From positions 248,001 through 312,000 of the forward strand of contig NZ_CCSF01000001.1 in NCBI RefSeq assembly GCF_000756775.1: a DNA stretch of 64,000 nt, written 5' to 3'. Origin of the DNA: Pseudomonas saudiphocaensis. GTDB taxonomy: Bacteria; Pseudomonadota; Gammaproteobacteria; Pseudomonadales; Pseudomonadaceae. Under the pieces are notes generated by a model. It was not told the origin of the DNA. It saw nothing but the letters and a program-made list of their open reading frames with translations, and searched no databases. Positions within the stretch are counted from its first letter, which is position 1, and each line of letters opens with the position of its first letter. Below are positions 1 to 8,993 of this stretch, one piece after another. A program made the position numbers and the translations under genes.

Positions 1-1791
1 TTCGTGGCGGGCTTTAAGCTCAGCAAGGAATGGCGTGAACGGATTCATTTCTTCGCTGTGCACGGCCCGAATGCTGTCCCACGGGAGGGCTTCGGGCAGG
101 GCGCTTTCGCCGATTTCGCTGGTGTCGACCTCAGCCGGGTAGGAGATGTCCGGAATCACGCCCTGGTGCTGCGTGCTCTGCCCCGAAACCCGATAGAACT
201 TGGCAAGCGTCAGTTTCAGCTCGCCGTGATTGAGCGGCTGAACGGTCTGTACTGTGCCCTTGCCGAATGTTTGGCCGCCGAGAATCAGCGCCCGATGGTA
301 ATCCTGCATCGCGCCGGCGAAGATCTCCGAAGCCGAGGCGGACAAACGATTCACCAGCACGGCGAGCGGGCCCTTGTAGAAGGCGCCTGGCTGCTCGTCG
401 GCGAGGATATCTACACGGCCGTCGCTATTGCGTACCAGCACGGTTGGTCCTTGCTCGATGAACAGGCCGGTCAGTTCGGTGGCTTCCTGCAGTGATCCAC
501 CGCCGTTGTTGCGCAGGTCGATCACCACACCGTCAACCTTTTCCTGCTGCAGTTCGGTCAGCAGCTTCTTCACGTCACGGGTGGTGCTCTTGTAGTTCTT
601 GTCGCCGGAACGCAGCGCCTTGAAGTCAAGATAAAAGGCCGGGATTTCGATGACGCCAAGTTTGTAGTCTCGCCCTTCATGCTGGAGGTTGAGGATCGAC
701 TTCTTGGCGGCTTGTTCTTCGAGTTTTACGGCTTCGCGCGTGATGGCGACGACCTTGCTGGTCTGGTCATTCGGCGCGTTGCTCGCGGGGATCACTTCCA
801 GGCGAACAACCGAACCCTTGGGGCCGCGAATCAGCTTGACCACTTCATCGAGTCGCCAGCCGATCACATCCACCATTTCTTCATCGCTCTGGGCAACGCC
901 AATGATCCTGTCGGCGGGGGCGATCTGCTTGCTCTTCTCGGCAGGGCCGGCCGGAACCAGGCGTACGACCTTGACGTGCTCGTTATCGCTCTGCAGGACG
1001 GCGCCGATGCCCTCCAGGGAGAGGCTCATGTTGATATCGAAGTTTTCCGCGTTATCCGGCGACAGGTACTGAGTATGGGGGTCGTAGGATTGTGCGAAGG
1101 CGTTGATATAGGTTTGGAATACATCCTCGCTGCGAGTCTGATCCAGCCGCGACAGCTGGTTTTTGTAACGTTTGGTGAGCAGCTCTTGGATGTCTTTGGA
1201 ATCCTTGCCGGCAATCTTCAGACGTAGGACTTCGTCCTTGACGCGTTTGCGCCAGAGGTCGTCCAGCTCTGCCAAATCCTTCGCCCAGGCGGCGTTCTTG
1301 CGATCGACGAGGAGTTCCTCGTCAATGGTGAAGTTGAAGTGGTCAACGCCTTTTTCCAGCAGGCCAAGGGCGTATTGCAGGCGGCCTTGCAAGCGCTCCA
1401 GGTGCAGCCTGTAGATGGCAAATCCCGGCTCGAGGTTGCCATTCTTCAGGTAGTTGTCGAAGTCATGGCGCGAGGCTTCGAATTTGGCCAGGTCGCCGGC
1501 AGTGAAGTAGCTGCGCGACGGATCGAGCATCTCGATGTAACTGTCGAAGATCTTCGCTGAACGAGCGTCGTTGAGCGGTGGCTTGTTGTAATGATGTCGT
1601 TTGAGCAGCTCAACCACGTTGAGGCTGGCAATCACCTGGTCGCGGTCGGGCTGCAGATAGTCCCAACTGGTGACATTGCCGGCCTTGGCCAGTGCAGAGG
1701 AGGCCTGAAGGCCAAAAAACAAGGCTAAGATCCCGACGGTCAGGCTAGCTTTGAGGCGGGAGGGGCGACGAGAGGCTGGGTAATAACGCAT
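1..1791 (-). CDS. prc: Carboxy-terminal (tail-specific) protease Prc, 3' end outside the window
   Basis: This is an S41-family periplasmic protease that degrades proteins with non-polar C-termini; in Pseudomonas the orthologue (AlgO/Prc) is linked to cell-envelope stress signalling. The ATG is at 1791 and is followed by a basic stretch and a hydrophobic signal segment (about residues 16-37). The 597 codons in the window contain the catalytic region: SASASE, with Ser486 as likely nucleophile, and TFGKGTVQ, with Lys511 as general base. Their spacing of 25 residues equals the Ser452/Lys477 spacing of E. coli Prc. The family length is close to 690 residues, so roughly the last 100 are cut off by the window edge. 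The gene is divergent from the quinone oxidoreductase gene. Identity is seen directly in the motifs; the AlgO role is family knowledge. Confidence 0.95.
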   Translation of the reverse strand, partial: MRYYPASRRPSRLKASLTVGILALFFGLQASSALAKAGNVTSWDYLQPDRDQVIASLNVVELLKRHHYNKPPLNDARSAKIFDSYIEMLDPSRSYFTAGDLAKFEASRHDFDNYLKNGNLEPGFAIYRLHLERLQGRLQYALGLLEKGVDHFNFTIDEELLVDRKNAAWAKDLAELDDLWRKRVKDEVLRLKIAGKDSKDIQELLTKRYKNQLSRLDQTRSEDVFQTYINAFAQSYDPHTQYLSPDNAENFDINMSLSLEGIGAVLQSDNEHVKVVRLVPAGPAEKSKQIAPADRIIGVAQSDEEMVDVIGWRLDEVVKLIRGPKGSVVRLEVIPASNAPNDQTSKVVAITREAVKLEEQAAKKSILNLQHEGRDYKLGVIEIPAFYLDFKALRSGDKNYKSTTRDVKKLLTELQQEKVDGVVIDLRNNGGGSLQEATELTGLFIEQGPTVLVRNSDGRVDILADEQPGAFYKGPLAVLVNRLSASASEIFAGAMQDYHRALILGGQTFGKGTVQTVQPLNHGELKLTLAKFYRVSGQSTQHQGVIPDISYPAEVDTSEIGESALPEALPWDSIRAVHSEEMNPFTPFLAELKARHE

Positions 1792-1925
1792 ATTAGGCCA
1801 TCAAGTAGAGCGCCGGCCGCAATCATGGTCGACGGTGAAGAGTAATAGCCCGATGGTAACAGGTGGTTGCGAACGTCAGCGAGTGACGGTTGGGCAAACG
1901 CAAGTTTCAACAATATGGAGGCAGC

Positions 1926-2888
1926 ATGAAGGCTTTGCAAGGTGTCGAGGGAGAACTGGAATGGACGCAACGTGACGCGCCGCAATGTGCTCCAGGGCAA
2001 GTGCGTATTAGGGTCGCGGCGGCGGGGTTGAATCGTGCGGATCTGCTACAGCGTGCCGGGTATTACCCGCCGCCATCCGGGGTTACCGACATCCTTGGCC
2101 TTGAGTGTGCTGGTGTAATCAGCGAGGTGGGCGCGGGCAGTCAGTGGCAGGTGGGAGACCGTGTCTGTGCCTTGCTGGCTGGTGGCGGCATGGCAGAGGA
2201 AGTGGTTGTCGACGGGCGGCACGTGCTGCCGGTTCCCGAGGGTCTGTCGCTGCATGAGGCGGCGGTTATCCCCGAGGTATACGCGACTGCCTGGCTCAAC
2301 CTTTATCGCCTCGGCGCTCTGCAGCCAAGTGAAAAGGTGCTGCTGCATGCGGGGGCCAGTGGTGTCGGCTCGGCGGCTATCCAGCTGTGCAAGGCTTTTG
2401 ACAACCCCTGCTGGGTTAGCGTCGGTTCGGCCGAGCGGCTGGCGTATTGCGAATCCCTTGGTGCGCAGGGCGGTGTGCTGCGCGGCGAGACGCTGGAGTC
2501 GCTGCGTGACTTCGCGCCGTTTGATCTTATTCTCGACCCGGTAGGCGCGAAATACGCTGCGCTGAATCTGCAGCTGCTCGGCACTGACGCGCGCTGGGTG
2601 ATGATCGGCCTGATGGGCGGACGCAAGGGCGAACTGGACTTCGGCGCATTGCTGGCCAAGCGGGTCAATCTGATTGGCTCGACCCTGCGCAGCCGCGATG
2701 CCGATGACAAGGCCGAGCTGATGGCCGAACTGAAAGAGAAGGTCTGGCCGTTGCTTGCCAGCGGTCAGCTATCGCCGCGCCTGGAGCGGATATTCCCGAT
2801 CGGTGACGTGGAGGCGGCCTTCGAGACGTTGGCCAGCAACACCGTATCCGGCAAGGTAGCGCTGGTGATCGATCCCGACCTGCAATGA
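1926..2888 (+). CDS. NAD(P)H quinone oxidoreductase, PIG3 / zeta-crystallin type
   Basis: This is a zinc-free medium-chain dehydrogenase/reductase of 320 residues, expected to reduce quinones with NAD(P)H in the cytosol. The N-terminal GroES-like half contains the PIG3-type stretch NRADLLQRAGYYPPP. The C-terminal half has a Rossmann nucleotide-binding fold (HAGASGVGSAAIQL). An upstream in-frame start at 1890 exists, but the ATG at 1926 sits six bases after a strong GGAGG ribosome site and begins with the family's MKA start, so it is preferred. It is convergent with apeB, with a hairpin between the two. The physiological substrate cannot be read from the sequence. Confidence 0.9.
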   Translation: MKALQGVEGELEWTQRDAPQCAPGQVRIRVAAAGLNRADLLQRAGYYPPPSGVTDILGLECAGVISEVGAGSQWQVGDRVCALLAGGGMAEEVVVDGRHVLPVPEGLSLHEAAVIPEVYATAWLNLYRLGALQPSEKVLLHAGASGVGSAAIQLCKAFDNPCWVSVGSAERLAYCESLGAQGGVLRGETLESLRDFAPFDLILDPVGAKYAALNLQLLGTDARWVMIGLMGGRKGELDFGALLAKRVNLIGSTLRSRDADDKAELMAELKEKVWPLLASGQLSPRLERIFPIGDVEAAFETLASNTVSGKVALVIDPDLQ

Positions 2889-2894
2889 GGCAGA

Positions 2895-2922
2895 GGCCGG
2901 GCGAACTGTGGTTCGTCCGGCC
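2895..2922. terminator. Hairpin between convergent qor and apeB
   Basis: GGCCGGGCGAAC and GTTCGTCCGGCC form a 12-bp stem with one mismatch around a TGTG loop. It lies seven bases after the qor stop codon and 11 bases from the apeB stop, so it could end transcription from both sides. There is no clear T-run. Confidence 0.6.
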
Positions 2923-2933
2923 TGGCTGTCATT

Positions 2934-4223
2934 TCAGGGCAATGTGGGGCTCGAATAGAAGGCGCTGAGCACCTTGACCAGCTGCGCCAGATCCTGGCTG
3001 CCGGCCAGTTCCCGTATCGAATGCATGCCGAAGGTGGGCAAGCCGATGTCGACAGTGCGCACGCCCAGTTGGCTGGCGGTGATGGGGCCGATGGTGGAGC
3101 CGCAGCCCATGTCGCTCCGGGTAACGAAGCTTTGCACCGAGACTTCGCTTTCCAGGCAGAGATGGCGGAAGAAGCCTGCTGTTTCGCTGCTGGTGGCATA
3201 GCGCTGGTTGTTGTTGATCTTGATCACCGGGCCGGCGTTGAGCTTCGGTCCGTGATTGCCATCGTGCTTGTCGCTGTAGTTGGGATGCACGCCGTGGGCG
3301 TTGTCCGCAGAGATCAGCAGCGAGCGGTTTATGCAGCGCTGGAAAGCCTCCTCTTCAGGCAACAGACGGCGAAGAACCTGCTCCAGAAATGGGCCATCCG
3401 CGCCGCACATGGAGGCCGAACCGACTTCCTCGTGGTCGGTGCAGACCAGTACGCAGCTTTCCTCTGGCGCGGCTCGCAGCAGGGCCTGCAGTCCGGCAAA
3501 GCACGACAGCAGGTTGTCCAGTCGAGCCCCGGCAATAAAGTCGCCGTGCAGGCCGATGACGGCGGCAGCTTGGGTGTCGTAGAAACTCAATTCGAAATCC
3601 AGCACCACGTCGGCGAGCAGGCCGTGTTCACGGCTGAGCTGGTCAGCCAGCAGGGCGCGGAAGTCCGGGCTTTCCTCGCTGGCGATTTGCGCCAGGATCG
3701 GTGGCAGTTCAGTTTGCGGATTGATGGCCCAACCCTGATTGGCCTCTCGATTGAGGTGAATGGCGAGGCTGGGTATTACCGCGATCGGCAGCTTGAAATC
3801 GATCAGGCGACTTTCAATACGGCCGTCACGGCTGAAGGTAACGCGCCCCGCCAGAGATAGATCTCGGTCGAACCAGGGCGCCAAAAGTGCGCCGCCATAG
3901 ACTTCCACACCTAGCTGCCAGAAGCCCTGACGCTGCAGCTCAGGTTGCGGTTTGACCCGCAGGCAGGGGCTGTCGGTATGCGCGCCGACCAGGCGCAGGC
4001 CGTGTTCGGCGAGGGACTTGTGGCCCAGTTGGAAGGCGATGATCGAGGAGTCGTTGCGGGTTACGTAGTAACGCCCGCCAGGTTCGGTGTGCCAGCTCTC
4101 GCTTTCATTCAGCGCCTTGAAGCCAGCACCCTGTAAAGCCTGGGCGATGCTGGACGTGGCATGAAATGGGGTGGGGGAGGCCTGGAGAAAATCGATCAGG
4201 CCCTGGTTGAGTTCTTCGCGCAT
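2934..4223 (-). CDS. apeB: M18 family aspartyl aminopeptidase
   Basis: This is a cytosolic dinuclear zinc aminopeptidase of 429 residues that prefers N-terminal acidic residues. Metal-ligand motifs of the family are all visible in order: GAHTDSP (His), GARLDNL (Asp), DHEEVGS (Glu pair), [12 protein letters not shown] (Asp), and a C-terminal TFGMHSIRE histidine motif. Length is normal for M18 (about 430). In P. aeruginosa the orthologue lies next to rluA and the min genes, as here. It ends seventeen bases from the qor hairpin region and is convergent with qor. No defect is seen. Confidence 0.92.
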   Translation of the reverse strand: MREELNQGLIDFLQASPTPFHATSSIAQALQGAGFKALNESESWHTEPGGRYYVTRNDSSIIAFQLGHKSLAEHGLRLVGAHTDSPCLRVKPQPELQRQGFWQLGVEVYGGALLAPWFDRDLSLAGRVTFSRDGRIESRLIDFKLPIAVIPSLAIHLNREANQGWAINPQTELPPILAQIASEESPDFRALLADQLSREHGLLADVVLDFELSFYDTQAAAVIGLHGDFIAGARLDNLLSCFAGLQALLRAAPEESCVLVCTDHEEVGSASMCGADGPFLEQVLRRLLPEEEAFQRCINRSLLISADNAHGVHPNYSDKHDGNHGPKLNAGPVIKINNNQRYATSSETAGFFRHLCLESEVSVQSFVTRSDMGCGSTIGPITASQLGVRTVDIGLPTFGMHSIRELAGSQDLAQLVKVLSAFYSSPTLP

Positions 4224-4304
4224 GAGGGACTCCGGACGACAGGACGGGAAAGTCTATCCCATCGCTCGGCAAGACTGCAGCTGATGGCCTCGGGCCCTGG
4301 CGGT

Positions 4305-4940
4305 TTAGAACGGCGCCGGGCTGTCGAAGCGCATCCGCACCCCGGTCTGCGGGTGAGTCAGTGCGAGCATGCTGGCGTGCAGGCACAAACGCTCATAGGC
4401 CTGCAGCGCCTGTTCATGGGCATAGAGGCCATCACCCAGTAGTGGATGACCGATGGACAGCATATGTACGCGTAACTGGTGCGAACGGCCGGTGATGGGC
4501 GTCAGCTCGACGCGACTGTAGTGCCCGCAACGCTCCAGGACGCGCCAGTAGGTCAGGGCGTGTTTGCCCAGCTCATGATCGACCACGTGCCGCGGCTTGG
4601 TGGGTGGGTCGTAGCGCAGGGGCAGGTCGATGCTGCCACTGTCCTGTTCCGGCTCGCCCCAGCACAGAGCTGTATAGGCTTTTTCCGTCTCGCGGTCGTG
4701 AAACTGGCGTGACAGTTCGCGGTGGCTATCGGCGTCGCGGGCCAGCACGATCAGACCGGAGGTTTCCCAGTCCAGTCGGTGCACGATGCGCGCTTCGGGA
4801 AAACCGTTTTCCTGCAGCCGGGTCACCAGACAGTCCCGGTTATCCTCGGCGCGGCCAGGCACCGAGAGCAGCAGGGTGGGCTTGTTGATCACCAACAGGG
4901 CGGCGTCCTGATGGACGATCTGGATGTTGCTCAGAGGCAT
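4305..4940 (-). CDS. rluA: RluA-family 23S rRNA/tRNA pseudouridine synthase
   Basis: This protein of 211 residues isomerises specific uridines to pseudouridine. The catalytic aspartate lies in HRLDWETSG (Asp57), and the RSHQLRVHM motif of the RluA family follows near residue 150. E. coli RluA (219 residues, acting on 23S U746 and tRNA U32) is similar along its length, including NKPxxLLSVPGR near the N-terminus and a C-terminal LH-x-x-ML-x-x-THP block. A start 24 codons upstream (5012) is open, but the ATG at 4940 matches the family start and has GGAAA upstream. It follows minE by 107 bases in the same direction and may be read with the min operon. Confidence 0.88.
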   Translation of the reverse strand: MPLSNIQIVHQDAALLVINKPTLLLSVPGRAEDNRDCLVTRLQENGFPEARIVHRLDWETSGLIVLARDADSHRELSRQFHDRETEKAYTALCWGEPEQDSGSIDLPLRYDPPTKPRHVVDHELGKHALTYWRVLERCGHYSRVELTPITGRSHQLRVHMLSIGHPLLGDGLYAHEQALQAYERLCLHASMLALTHPQTGVRMRFDSPAPF

Positions 4941-5047
4941 CGGCTTTCCAAAAACGAAGATGCCAGCCAATGGCCGGCATCTCTGATAAGGCTTGTCCTG
5001 CGGGGTCGTCACCTGGTCCGCAGCGAAAGCTCGGGCGTAGCCTTCGC

Positions 5048-5305
5048 TTAACGATCGGGCAGGGTGATATTCAGTTCCAGGATCGAGCAGCTGCCCTGGT
5101 CTTCGAGGGCGACCTGAACCTGATCCTTGTCGATATTGACGTACTTGCGGATCACCTCAACCAGCTCTTTCTGCAGCGCCGGCAGGTAGTCCGGCTGGGT
5201 ACGCTGGCCGCGCTCATGGGCGACGATGATCTGCAGGCGCTCTTTGGCGATGTTTGCCGGGGTTTCTTTTTTCTTGCGCTCGCGGAAGAAGTCCAGCAGG
5301 TTCAT
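5048..5305 (-). CDS. minE: Cell division topological specificity factor MinE
   Basis: MinE (85 residues) stimulates MinD ATPase at the membrane and restricts MinCD division inhibition to the poles, giving pole-to-pole oscillation. The N-terminal membrane-binding and MinD-contact segment starts [13 protein letters not shown], followed by the anti-MinCD helix ([13 protein letters not shown]) and the beta-rich specificity domain. Length and start are standard. The ATG overlaps the minD stop codon as ATGA, indicating translational coupling in the order minC, minD, minE. Confidence 0.97.
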   Translation of the reverse strand: MNLLDFFRERKKKETPANIAKERLQIIVAHERGQRTQPDYLPALQKELVEVIRKYVNIDKDQVQVALEDQGSCSILELNITLPDR

Positions 5306-6117
5306 TCTCGACCTCCAAACAGACGCGCAAGGAATCCCTGCTTCTTGGCATCGAGGAAACGGTGATTGACTTCCTTGCCCAGCAAACGCTCGACGGCGTC
5401 GCTGTAAGCCTGACCGGCGTCGCTCTGGTCATCGAGGATGACTGGCACGCCCTGGTTCGAAGCCTTGAGTACCGCCTGGGATTCGGGGATTACGCCCAGC
5501 AGACGGATGGATAGAATTTCCTCGACGTCTTCGACGCCAAGCATTTCGCCCTTGACCACACGCTCAGGGTTATAGCGGGTCAGCAGCAGGTGTTCCTTGA
5601 TTGGCTCCTCGCCATTTTCGGCGCGGCGCGATTTGCTCGCCAACAGGCCGAGCATGCGGTCGGAGTCGCGCACCGAGGAGACCTCCGGGTTGGTCACGAC
5701 AATGGCCTCGTCGGCGTAGTACATCGCCAGATGCGCGCCTTTCTCGATGCCGGCCGGAGAATCGCAGATCACGTAGTCGAAATTCTGCGCCAGCTCGTCG
5801 ATGACCTTGCCCACGCCTTCGAGGGTCAGTGCGTCCTTGTCACGAGTCTGGCTGGCGGCCAGCACATAGAGGTTTTCCAGGCGCTTGTCCTTGATCAGGG
5901 CCTGGGACAGGGTGGCGTCGCCGTTGATGACGTTGACGAAGTCATACACCACGCGTCGCTCGCAGCCCATGATCAGGTCAAGATTGCGCAGGCCGACGTC
6001 GAAGTCGACGATTGCGGTCTTGTGGCCACGCAAGGCGAGGCCGGTACCGATGGCGGCGCTGGAAGTGGTCTTGCCGACGCCACCCTTGCCGGAAGTGACT
6101 ACGAGGATCTTGGCCAA
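5302..6117 (-). CDS. minD: Septum site-determining ATPase MinD
   Basis: MinD (271 residues) is a deviant Walker A ATPase that binds the inner membrane as an ATP dimer and recruits MinC or MinE. The P-loop KGGVGKTT is at residues 10-17, the switch region includes [11 protein letters not shown], and the C-terminal amphipathic membrane anchor (GFLARLFGG) is present. The start codon appears to be TTG (6117-6115), since the protein then begins [10 protein letters not shown] exactly as in other pseudomonads; an AGGGTG site lies seven bases upstream. It sits between minC (91-base gap) and minE (4-base overlap). Confidence 0.97.
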   Translation of the reverse strand: MAKILVVTSGKGGVGKTTSSAAIGTGLALRGHKTAIVDFDVGLRNLDLIMGCERRVVYDFVNVINGDATLSQALIKDKRLENLYVLAASQTRDKDALTLEGVGKVIDELAQNFDYVICDSPAGIEKGAHLAMYYADEAIVVTNPEVSSVRDSDRMLGLLASKSRRAENGEEPIKEHLLLTRYNPERVVKGEMLGVEDVEEILSIRLLGVIPESQAVLKASNQGVPVILDDQSDAGQAYSDAVERLLGKEVNHRFLDAKKQGFLARLFGGRE

Positions 6118-6208
6118 GGTTATTCACCCTAAGAATATGGAAATCGGGGCTTTCAGCCGGGTCGGCGTCCAGTTGCCCGTTGGTCTTGAAAATTCGCGGA
6201 AGTATCCG

Positions 6209-6940
6209 TTAAAGGCGAATGATGTTCAACACGTCGCCAGATAGCTTCATCTGTACTGCTTCTGCCCATAAAGGGTCGCGCCGCAGGTCTTCAGCCACCT
6301 TGTAGTGCCCGGCTATGGAAACCATTTCCGCGCCAAGCTGTTGGCAGAAGATTCGTGCGTTGGTGTCGCCCTTGATGCCGGCCAGGGCGCGACCGCGCAG
6401 CGGACCGTAGACATGGATGTTGCCATCGGCGAGAAGTTCCGCACCGGGGCTGACGGTAGCCATGACGATGAGGTCGCCGCCCTGTGCATAAATCTGCTGA
6501 CCGCCCCGAACCGGAGTGGTGATGATGCGGGTCGGTCGATAGATCGGTTCAGCAGGTTTGGCTGGCTCGGCAGCCGCCTTGGCGGAAAGGTCGAGCTTAC
6601 GCTCGCGCGCGCCGGAAGGCGGCAGAACCGCCATGTCGAGGGCATTCGCGGCTTCGACTACCTGCGGATCAGCTGCGCGCAAGGCCAGGGTACGCAGGCC
6701 ATGCTTGCGACACAGGGCGATCAGCGCCGGCAGGTCCAGGTCGCAGCTGGCTGGTAGCTTGTCCAGCGCGAGCACCAGAGGCGTGTTGTTGAAGAAGTCG
6801 GGCGCCTGCTCGACTTTCAGGGCCAGTTGCTGGTCGAGGCGTTCCAGATCATTCTGCGTCAACTCCAGCACGGTGATGGCCAGCATGCTGCCCTTGAGTT
6901 GGAACATGGGGGCTTGGTCGAGAAGGTCGGCTTGGCTCAT
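6209..6940 (-). CDS. minC: Septum site-determining protein MinC
   Basis: MinC (243 residues) inhibits FtsZ ring assembly away from midcell. The N-terminal FtsZ-interacting domain covers about residues 1-105. A linker rich in Ala, Pro and Lys follows, then the C-terminal beta-helical domain that dimerises and binds MinD and FtsZ tails (start near [19 protein letters not shown], end GDVLNIIRL). It is the first gene of the min operon. The long 91-base gap to minD carries the minD ribosome site but no obvious terminator. Confidence 0.96.
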   Translation of the reverse strand: MSQADLLDQAPMFQLKGSMLAITVLELTQNDLERLDQQLALKVEQAPDFFNNTPLVLALDKLPASCDLDLPALIALCRKHGLRTLALRAADPQVVEAANALDMAVLPPSGARERKLDLSAKAAAEPAKPAEPIYRPTRIITTPVRGGQQIYAQGGDLIVMATVSPGAELLADGNIHVYGPLRGRALAGIKGDTNARIFCQQLGAEMVSIAGHYKVAEDLRRDPLWAEAVQMKLSGDVLNIIRL

Positions 6941-7120
6941 GGTCTGCCTGCTGCGGTAAATGGCGAGGACTTATAGCGGGGCAGGCGAGCAGCTGCAAGT
7001 CGCAAGCGACATGCTACGGAAAAACTAAGAAACCACGGCACCTCGGCTTGTGGCCGCCGCACCGACATTTTTTGCCCCGAGGGCTTAGAATGCTGCGTTT
7101 TTACCGGTACGAGTTCACCG

Positions 7121-8041
7121 ATGGATCGTCCCCGCTTTCGCGCGTCCTTTGTTCACCCTCGCTTCTGGCTGCTCTGGCTGGGCCTCGGCTTGCTGTGGCT
7201 GGTTGTCCAGTTGCCCTATGGCGTTTTGCTGCGTCTGGGCCAAGGGCTGGGTGTGCTGATGTACCGGTTCGCCCGCTCGCGCCGGCATATTGTGCAACGT
7301 AACCTCGAGCTGTGCTTCCCTCAGCTGAGCGCCAGTGAGCGTGAACGGCTGGTGCGTGAGAATTTTTCCTCCACCGGCATCGCCTTCTTCGAAATGGCCA
7401 TGAGCTGGTGGTGGCCCAAGGCGCGTTTGCAGCGGCTGGCGCATGTCGAGGGTCTGGAGCATCTGCAGCAGGCACAGGCTGACGGGCAGGGCGTAATTCT
7501 GATGGCGCTGCATTTCACCACGCTTGAAATCGGCGCGGCGTTGCTTGGCCAGCATCACACCATCGACGGCATGTACCGCGAACACAAGAACCCGGTGTTC
7601 GACTACGTCCAGCGACGTGGCCGCGAGCGTCACAATGACGACGCCACGGCCATCGAGCGCGAGGACGTGCGCGCGATGCTCAAGGTGCTGCGCGCAGGGC
7701 GGGCGATCTGGTACGCGCCGGATCAGGATTACGGTCGCAAGCAGAGCATTTTCGTGCCTTTGTTCGGCATCCAGGCAGCCACCGTTACCGCGACGACGAA
7801 ATTCGCTCGGCTGGGGCGTGCGCGGGTGTTGCCCTATACCCAGGAGCGTCTGGCGGACGGCAGTGGGTACAGGCTGGTGATTCATCCACCGCTGACGGAC
7901 TTTCCGGGTGAAAGCGAGGAGGCGGATTGCCGGCGGGTCAATGCCTGGATCGAGCAGGCGGTCGGGCAGTGCCCGGAGCAGTACTTGTGGGCGCATCGGC
8001 GCTTCAAGACCCGTCCTGAAGGCGAGCCCAAGCTGTACTAG
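7121..8041 (+). CDS. LpxL/HtrB-family lipid A acyltransferase
   Basis: This is an inner-membrane acyltransferase of 306 residues that adds a secondary acyl chain to lipid A from acyl-ACP. An N-terminal membrane anchor (residues 15-38) precedes the acyltransferase fold, and the HX4E catalytic dyad is visible as His131 and Glu136 (HFTTLE). A YAPDQDYG segment near residue 200 and the conserved VNAWIEQAVGQCPEQYLWAHRRFK end are typical of the family. The gene is divergent from minC. P. aeruginosa has an orthologue at the same place (PA3242, as I recall). Whether it is the LpxL1- or LpxL2-type enzyme cannot be decided here, so no symbol is given. Confidence 0.9.
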   Translation: MDRPRFRASFVHPRFWLLWLGLGLLWLVVQLPYGVLLRLGQGLGVLMYRFARSRRHIVQRNLELCFPQLSASERERLVRENFSSTGIAFFEMAMSWWWPKARLQRLAHVEGLEHLQQAQADGQGVILMALHFTTLEIGAALLGQHHTIDGMYREHKNPVFDYVQRRGRERHNDDATAIEREDVRAMLKVLRAGRAIWYAPDQDYGRKQSIFVPLFGIQAATVTATTKFARLGRARVLPYTQERLADGSGYRLVIHPPLTDFPGESEEADCRRVNAWIEQAVGQCPEQYLWAHRRFKTRPEGEPKLY

Positions 8042-8092
8042 AAGCTGTTGCTGTTTTCAGCGCCGTGAACTGTCGCGCCGGGCTATCGCTGG

Positions 8093-8182
8093 CTGTGGGA
8101 GTGAATTTCATCTGCGAGCGTTGAAGGCGAGCTTGCGTGCCCTAGCAAAAAAACAAGGCTCGCGGACAAGGCCGCCCCACCA
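8093..8182. repeat. Degenerate REP-like inverted pair
   Basis: The stretch starts with CTGTGGGAGTGAATTTCATC and ends with CGCGGACAAGGCCGCCCCAC. These resemble the left and right halves of the common Pseudomonas REP doublet, with several mismatches. It lies between the convergent acyltransferase and MlaA-like genes. Confidence 0.45.
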
Positions 8183-8201
8183 TGCGCTGAAGAGACCCTG
8201 A

Positions 8202-8993
8202 TCACTCCTCGATCTGCAGCTCTCGCGCCCGGGTATAGATATAACGGACCTTTTCGTACTCGAATGGCGAATTGAGCTGGCCGTAGCGCAGGCTGGTGCT
8301 GTGACGTAGGTCGATCAGGCGTAGAGCTGTCAGGCTAAGCTCGCCGCCACTGGCCTGGGAATAGCTGAAGTAATCAATCTGCCTTTCGACGGCGAAGTCC
8401 ATGGCCTGTCCGGCGGTGTCGCGCAGATTGGACGGTCCAAGCGCCGGCAGAATCAGATAAGGCCCGTTGGGCACGCCGTAAAACCCCAGGGTTTGTCCGA
8501 AATCCTCCTGATAACGCGGCAGGCCCATGCGGGTTGCCGGGTCCCAGATGCCGCCAACGCCGATGATCGTATTGAACAGCAGCCTGGCCGTGGTGTTCAT
8601 CGCGCGCTCGCCCTTGAGTTGCGCAACGCTATTGAACAGCGTGGGGATGTCGCCGAGGTTGTTGAAAAAGTTGCTGACGCCGGTGCGCACGATCCGCGGG
8701 GTGACGTAGCGATAGCCGCGCACCGCCGGGAGCATTACCCACTGGTCCAGACGGTAGTTGAAGTAGTACATGCGCCGGTTCAGCGACTCCCACGGGTCGT
8801 GGATGTCCAGGGCATCGAAGGTGGCACGCTCGAACTCACGTTGATCCAGCCCCGGGTTGAATTCCAATGCACGCAGTGGGTGGGTGAACCCGTCTTCGTC
8901 CGGAATATCGGATTGGGCCTGGGCAACGCCGGCCAGTAGCGCGAGCAGGGCGAGGGCGGCAGTGCCGCGTTTCTTCATCAGCATCCTAGCCAC
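8202..8993 (-). CDS. MlaA/VacJ-family protein without a lipobox
   Basis: MlaA proteins remove phospholipids from the outer leaflet of the outer membrane in the Mla system. This one (about 263 residues) has the family core: DPWESLNRRMYYFNYRLDQ, an FFNNLGDIPTLFN segment, and GPYLILPALGPSNLRD with the following helix. The N-terminus is a signal peptide ending GVAQAQSD and contains no cysteine, so the protein should be cut by signal peptidase I and not lipidated, unlike E. coli MlaA. A GTG at 8993 has GGAG seven bases upstream; ATGs at 8984 and 8978 are alternatives. It overlaps the end of the alpha/beta hydrolase gene by eight bases, so the two are probably co-translated. Confidence 0.85.
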   Translation of the reverse strand: MARMLMKKRGTAALALLALLAGVAQAQSDIPDEDGFTHPLRALEFNPGLDQREFERATFDALDIHDPWESLNRRMYYFNYRLDQWVMLPAVRGYRYVTPRIVRTGVSNFFNNLGDIPTLFNSVAQLKGERAMNTTARLLFNTIIGVGGIWDPATRMGLPRYQEDFGQTLGFYGVPNGPYLILPALGPSNLRDTAGQAMDFAVERQIDYFSYSQASGGELSLTALRLIDLRHSTSLRYGQLNSPFEYEKVRYIYTRARELQIEE